Shown: piece after piece, positions 58,498 to 64,000 of the stretch
Layout of the letters: each line of letters begins with the position of its first letter
How positions within the stretch are numbered: position 1 is the first letter of the stretch
Assembly: GCF_963082655.1 (NCBI RefSeq)
Contig: NC_081553.1
Coordinates: forward strand, 156,899,441 to 156,963,440
Reading direction: 5' to 3'
Length of the DNA: 64,000 nt
From: Stomoxys calcitrans
Taxonomy: Eukaryota; Arthropoda; Insecta; Diptera; Muscidae
The notes under the pieces: model-generated
Told to the model about the DNA's origin: nothing
Databases searched by the model: none
The model's input: only the letters and a program-made list of their open reading frames with translations
Translations under genes and position numbers: made by a program

Positions 58498-60960
58498 TTT
58501 CGCCGCTCTGGTAATCTTATTATATTCCTTAATCCGTGTGTAGTGCACATTCTACTAAACTTTCGGGTTTTTACAACGTTCTCTGTTATAAAGTCTGCGG
58601 ACATCTTTCGCCATATCTCGAATCTCCGGTCATCCAGGGTATATTTAGGGCTGATTTACTTTATCAAAGAGGAAAACTATCTTCGAAAGACCCCACTGTT
58701 TCAGCCGGAATCCTGTTGATATTCTCACCAATGTCGTCTATGATATTCTAATCGAAATTATTTTGCCCAAGTCTTCTTCTGATTAGTCCTCCAAATTTTT
58801 TCCAGTTGGTTTTCAACTTATTACGAAATTATATCGGATTCGGCGCTGGCAGTGCTCTGGACCCTCCAAACCTGAACTCAATCGATCAGATTTTTCGAAC
58901 GTATTGTCACATCTAAAACATCCTTTCTAATCCTATTAACAAAGGTAGCGGTGTTACCAATATCAAGTGTTATTGGGTCGTTAGTATTCAAGAATGGTGC
59001 CAACTTTCAACTTATTACGAAATTCGGCGCTGGCAGTGCTCTGGACCCTCCAAACCCGAACCCAATCGATCAGATTTTCCGAACGTATTGTCACATCTAA
59101 AACATCCTTCCTAATCCTATTAACAAAGGTAGCAGTGTTACCAATATTAAGTGTTATTGGGTCGTTAGTATTCAAGAATGGTGGCAAAGCTTGGACCCGC
59201 CTATTAATGTTGGTACTACCCCACGAAATGTGGTGGAGTTCGCATCGTCCACTATTAGTACCTCATTTCGTCTGCTTTGCCTTTCTCACCAACCGTTGCA
59301 GCTCCGACGTGGGTGGCGGTGTCGGAGAGTCGAAAGGCAGATAAAGCGATGCCAGGTATGCTCCACCGTCTCCCTGTCTCATCACTGTTGCATGCGACAG
59401 GATCTTTGCCTATCTTAGTCCTCCGAATCTTGAGAAAGTCGGTATTTGTTCCATTTACGGGTCACTGTTCGTTAGGCTGTATTGAGTCTACCGTCCCTGC
59501 ACTGCCCAATGTTCCAATATTGGGATCTTTGCTTATCCTAGTCTTCCAAATCTTGAGTAAGTGGATTTCTTGGAAATTTATCTATCCTAGTCTTCCGAAT
59601 CTTGAGACAGTCGATAATGGTTCCATCGTCGGGTCACTGTTCTTTAGGCTGTGTTGAGTCTCTCGTCCCTGCACTACCTGAGGTATTAGTATTAGGATCT
59701 TTGCTTAAAGTAGTCTTCCCAATATTAACGGAGTCGGTTATTGTCTCGTCGACGGACGCCTGTTCGTTAGGCGGTTTTGAGTTTCCCGCCAGTACACTGC
59801 CTGATGGCTCAATATGAGGATTTTGACTATCCTAGTGTTCTTAGTTTTGGAAAAGAAGGCCTTGGTCCCGTAGTACGCCATGCTTTCAGTCTTAACCAAA
59901 CATACCACGGAGACTTGATCAATGCCCACCACAAGCAGAGTTCCGTCCTGTTTCTCCTCGCTGTGAAAGACCTCCCATTGCTCCACGACCAAATCATGGT
60001 TTTACTTGTTTAAGATTTCCGTCATGCGTTCCGTCGCGAATTTTTCGCCCCATCCCCTGATGAAAACCGTCGCCTTTATGAGCTGGGTGATGTCCATCTT
60101 TCTCACAAGCGCTAGTTTGCGCCCAAGGGAGTATGGATACTTCCAACGAGCTTTTTGATGGTATCAATACATTCTGCTGACGCAAAGCGCAGCGTTAAGA
60201 TGTCCCCTCTATTCTCGCAGCTCATAATTTGTATGGGTGGACCCCATACGGAGTTCCAGGCATATTTGAGAACCCCTTTCGTTCACTAGATGCTTCACTT
60301 GGGACCATTTGAACTGGTGGAATCCTATCGGCTGCACAGCCAATGTCGATGACTGCATAAGTCATCTCATCTCTATTGTGCTTACCTTACCTTTCTCAGC
60401 GACCATCTCCTCTTTCCACGATGGCTGTGGCATCCATTTGGAAGTCACAGTTCTCCATGAAGACTCAGCCGTGAGCGCTTCCTTCATTGTTGTTCCGACT
60501 TTGTATTCCCCCGCAGTACACTGTGTGGAGTCTCCATTGCGGGGGGCCGGCTTGGTCTTCCCAGAGTACTTGAAAGCGGAGAGCTCTTTTTCTTTTTCGG
60601 GGTTTTAGCAGTGTTATGCTCTTCGGGATATCTGCTTCTCTTTCCAGCTTCCGCAGAAGTGCCTGGAAAGTCAGTTCTATCCCTTCCAGTCTGAAACTGA
60701 ATTAGAAACACCACCTTTACTTAAATGCTGGGGATCAACAAGAATTTCATCAGGTTTTTCCTGAAAGGCTTTAAAATTTTTCCTAATTCCTAATATTCCG
60801 AAATTTTTCTTCGAGGAGCGAAAGGAACACACATCCGCTCTACTAAATGGTTTTAATGATGCATCTAAGAAGGAATCGTTCACATCGAAGTGTTCAGTGC
60901 TCCAAGGATGAGTGATTCCACTGCCTTCTCAACTGCCACTGAGTGTTTAAGTAACTCATC
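58498..60960 (-). pseudogene. LINE-C copy 4: endonuclease and ORF1 relic
   Basis: Reverse strand: ORF1 start debris (60880), ORF1 middle with tandem repeats (59400-59850) and proline/basic text. Endonuclease pieces follow: FLNTNDPITLNIGN and VNRIRKDVLDVTI. About 190 bp of the endonuclease (58809-58998) is tandemly repeated at 59000-59190, with an 8-base ATATCGGA difference at one edge. RT and RNase H are absent. Many frame breaks. Confidence 0.75.
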
Positions 60961-61175
60961 ATGACAAGATCGAAAGAATCTGGCGGACTCAGATGACGAG
61001 GATAACGCAACAGTGCTGGAAATTTTAAATCCTGTCCATGGACCGGTTGCATTATCCTTTGTAAGAACACATTGGTTGCCCTAAAAGGCAGGACTTCTCC
61101 ATATGGGTGTGTAGAGGAATTGTTCGTGCACCTGGAATTCTTCGACTTAAACTACTCAATATACGAGGAATGACC
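60961..61175 (+). pseudogene. LINE-B ORF1-end/endonuclease-start fragment
   Basis: Forward strand equivalents of ADSDDEDNATVLEILNPVHGP, here split as DSDDEDNATV and LEILNPVHGP, then VALKGRTSPYGCV. Matches the 19060-19280 part of LINE-B. It ends near 61175. Confidence 0.65.
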
Positions 61176-62330
61176 TCCAAGTCTTAAAATGTTACTTTTG
61201 TACCAGAGAATATTAGCAGAAGGATATGTTTTTGTCTGGGATATGTTGCATGACACATTTCCCGGGAAACTTTCACTAATATGTATTCGTCAGAGCCAAT
61301 TGGAGAAATGGTGTCTGAGTCGTAAATATTTTTAGCGATAAAAAGGATATGAAAATGAAGTATCACCGCTCCTTAACTTTCACTAAAAACAAATGACCCC
61401 ATGGTTCAGTTAAAATTAACAAATTTTCAATATAGCATTACATTTTTTTCGACTTTAGTTATTTTTAACAAAAATATATGTGTTAAAAATGGCGAATTCA
61501 TATGAACTTCTGATAAGTTTAACGATAACTTCGACAAAATAATTTTGCATTCATTCTGTGCATATGGACATATGTATATTTCGCAAAATCTGGTTTTCTA
61601 TTCGGGCCAATTTTAACTCAATCACAAGAAATCTTTAAAAAATATTCCAAAACTTGTCTTAAAAAAAAACTATAAAATTTCTTATTTTTAGCTAAAGCTT
61701 TATTTTTATTGCCTAATATCTTGTTTAATGCTTAATATGTTGTTTACTATTCAATTGTCATTCGATTTTTACACATGTAGCAATTTTTACATAAGTCGTA
61801 AAGAATGATAACCATTACTGCCATATTAGGAAGTTCCATAAATTCGCTGCTTCTCACAGATTCAATTTGATTTAGGTTTTCTGGGTTCACACTATTTTTA
61901 AGATGTACAATTTTATTATTATCAGTTTAATACACACTTACCGACGACACAGATATGTCCGACTGTTATAGCTAGTAATTTTTGTATATATATATATCCT
62001 GTTTACGCTCATTAACTCAAAAAGAAAAAATGATTAAACATTTTTTCAACTACTCATCTGTACTTACTCTGGAAGCACGACCATTCACTTCCGCGATCAA
62101 AACTGATATAATTTTTTTTGAATTACAGCAAAATAATACTTGTCGTAATAGGTCAATGTTTATTTAATTCTTTTTTCAAATCTTTTGAAACTTACAAATT
62201 GATTTCACTACACGGTTTCACTTTATTTCACGATAAATAAATGTTGCCACTAGTATACAAATTTTAATTATAGGTACTTTATCAAAAACCGTAATAGGTA
62301 CTTTATCAATTTTTCGCCATACTATCATAT
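61176..62330. other. No recognised gene or repeat
   Basis: AT-rich DNA with short frames only. A direct repeat of TAGGTACTTTATCAA occurs at 62271 and 62297. A (TA)n stretch is at 61984-61997. Possibly single-copy. Confidence 0.4.
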
Positions 62331-62399
62331 CTCCCAGCCGACACGGGATAGCTGTGAACACCACACAGACCAGAATTGTGTAGTTTTTATTGTTATCAC

Positions 62400-62745
62400 G
62401 GGAAGCTTAACAGAATGCTACCGGGCGCGTGCACTGGTTGCGGATAGGGGAGAGGTTCGTTGTTATGCGCAGTAGCAGCAACTGCGATCGCGGGCAGTCA
62501 GCGATTTCGAGAATAGAGAGTCTCAGTTGCCCTGACTCTTACTTACTGAGTGCCAATGATACTCGAGATGACAAGGCGAGTGATGGGCGCCTTCAAAGAA
62601 CCAATGGCCAACATTAGCGTCTGTTCCCAGATTAGGGGCGGATGGAAACGAGCTTCGGACCTTTGATCGGCTCGAGGGATGCATATGCGATCTCATGTAA
62701 CCTATGCGTTTGGCCAGGCGCTGGGCCAGTTACCTGCCCCGGGAC
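62400..62745 (+). pseudogene. RTE-type LINE, region upstream of the endonuclease
   Basis: Has the text GWKRASDL and RSHVTYAFGQALGQLPAPG, resembling the stretch just before the endonuclease in RTE-clade elements. It is GC-rich unlike its surroundings. Stops and shifts are present. An R1 copy follows at 62750. Confidence 0.5.
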
Positions 62746-62749
62746 AATT

Positions 62750-63362
62750 AAAACAATTAAAAAGGCATTAAGTTCGGCCGGGCCGAACTTTGGACACCCA
62801 CCACCTATATGGCAGCTAAATCTAAATATAGTCCGATCTGAACCATATTTTGGTCAGATGTCAGGAGGCTTAAAATAACCCACTGTTGCAAATATCAGCG
62901 AAATCAGGTAATGAATAAAGCTTTTATTCAGACCCTTTATTGGGAGATCGGTCTATATGGTAGCTATATCTAAATATATTCCGATGTGAACCATATTTGG
63001 GTCAGTTGTCGGGAAGCCTTAAACTATTCACTGTTTCAAATTTCAGCAAATTCGGATGAAAAATAAAGTTTTTATTTTTATATCGGAAAATCGGTCTATA
63101 TAGCAGCTATATCCAAATATGGTCCGATTTGGCCCGTTGAAGAACTTTACCAGCGTGCATCAAAAAGACGTATCTGTGCCAAATTTCAGCTCAATATCTC
63201 AATTTTTATAGGCTCTAGAGTGATTACAACAGACGAACGGACAGACACACGGACATCGTTAAATCGTCTTAAAATTTTACGAAATATACATACATATTTT
63301 GTAGGGTCGGAAATTGATATATCGTTGTGTTGCAAACGGAATGACTGAATGAATATACCCCC
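62750..63362 (+). repeat. R1 dispersed repeat, variant, inside the RTE element
   Basis: Starts AAAAAGGCATTAAGTTCGG, CCGGGCCGAACTTTGG, ACACCCACCACC. It has three units (GGTCTATATGGTAGCTATATC, AATTCGGATGAAAAATAAAG), then ACGGACAGACACACGGACATC and ends GAATGAATATACCCCCT. Same variant as 9495. Confidence 0.75.
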
Positions 63363-64000
63363 TAGCATAAAAGCCAAATTCTTCAACATCAGCCTTTTTT
63401 GTGTCCATACCCCGACGGAGAACAAAGACAAGGAGACCAAGGATATTTTCTACGAGCGCCTAGAGATAGAATACGACCGCTGCCCCGCCAATGATATTAA
63501 AATCGTTTTGGGAGATTTGAATGCGAAAATAGGGAAGGAAGACATCTTTCGTCTTTCCAACAGTAGGAAAATTTAGCCTCCACGAGATAACGTCCGATAA
63601 TGGGTTGAGGCTAAAAGATTTCGCCGCGGCAAAAAACATAGTAGTTAGCAGCACCAAATATAGATTCGGAGCAAATATTGATTGGGAACATTACCTTGTT
63701 GCATAAAAGGTTCGCACCCATTTGAGTAAGGGGAGAAAAGTACAACCTGACACTGCACGGAAGATGAACATACTCCACTCGACTGACCCAACTGTGCTTG
63801 ATGGAAGCACTCTTTTTCCGATGATATAACAGCGCAGTGGCAATTCATTGCCCACACCATGGAAAATGACGCGAATTCCGTACTTGGGTGCAGGAAGCCT
63901 CCCCCAAAGAACACATGGTACAACCAAGAGTGTCGAAAAGCTACTGAAGCCAAGAATGTGGCATACATAACGACCCTGCAATCAGTAGCAACGCGTCAGA
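63363..64000 (+). pseudogene. RTE-type LINE endonuclease (runs off the window)
   Basis: Forward frames give KAKFFNISLFCVHTPTENKD, YERLEIEYDRCPANDIKIVL and GDLNAKIGKEDIF (63510-63545). After a frameshift near 63560 come HEITSDNGLRLKDFAAAKNI and VVSSTKY, then DWEHYLVA (63675). The last part has WYNQECRKATEAKNVAYI-like text at 63920-63970. The APE endonuclease of the RTE clade has this order (GDLNAK, then D-x-EHYLV). RT would lie beyond 64000. Frameshifts mean it is not active. Confidence 0.75.

Overview
The window looks like nuclear DNA of a higher (probably calyptrate, muscid-type) fly. It is AT-rich, has GT-AG introns of about 60 bp, and is packed with dipteran transposable elements. I recognise one host gene only. 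No rRNA or tRNA gene, CRISPR array or bacterial-style operon is visible. The organism assignment is inferred from repeat style and homeobox content, not from a search.

Host gene: two 3' exons of an ANTP/NK-like homeobox gene on the + strand (25412-25585 and 25646-26127). They are joined by a 60-bp intron and followed by AATAAA. Upstream exons are not seen, so some of the TE-filled DNA to the left may be intron.

Layout. 0-6 kb: a PIF/Harbinger transposase relic, several short-unit repeat families, and a degenerate mariner lying between two inverted repeat arms. 6-12 kb: LINE-A endonuclease debris, long members of the fly repeat R1, an LTR with a tRNA-Trp primer site, and a second Tc1/mariner-like relic. 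12.4-16.0 kb: a nearly complete LINE-A (2A-like motif, PHD-like finger, endonuclease, RT) inside a tandemly duplicated repeat. 16-25 kb: CAGCAAA-rich repeats, broken LINE-B pieces, a tRNA-derived SINE, and a 106-bp element made of the two ends of LINE-A. 26-37 kb: LINE-C, LINE-B and R1 copies plus two inverted-repeat elements. 40-49.5 kb: a three-level nest in which LINE-B is split by a Mag-like Ty3/gypsy element, which is itself split by a 2.8-kb TGT...ACA element. 49.5-61 kb: rearranged LINE-C copies with large internal duplications. 62.4-64 kb: an RTE-type LINE split by an R1 copy and running off the window end.

Names LINE-A, LINE-B, LINE-C and R1-R4 are working labels. LINE-A has no RNase H and a C-terminal CPDC-type finger (jockey/ingi-like). 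LINE-B and LINE-C have endonuclease, RT and RNase H (I/LOA-like). R1 is a long dispersed repeat with internal units of about 150 bp and matching inverted ends.

The strongest unusual observation is the LINE-A pair. The autonomous element carries a 2A-like motif at its N terminus and a foldable 5' end. The 106-bp insert at 20227-20332 keeps only that 5' structure plus the LINE-A 3' tail, with its own target-site duplication and a matching empty site in another LINE-B copy. This is the architecture of trypanosome ingi/RIME and L1Tc/NARTc pairs, here in a fly.
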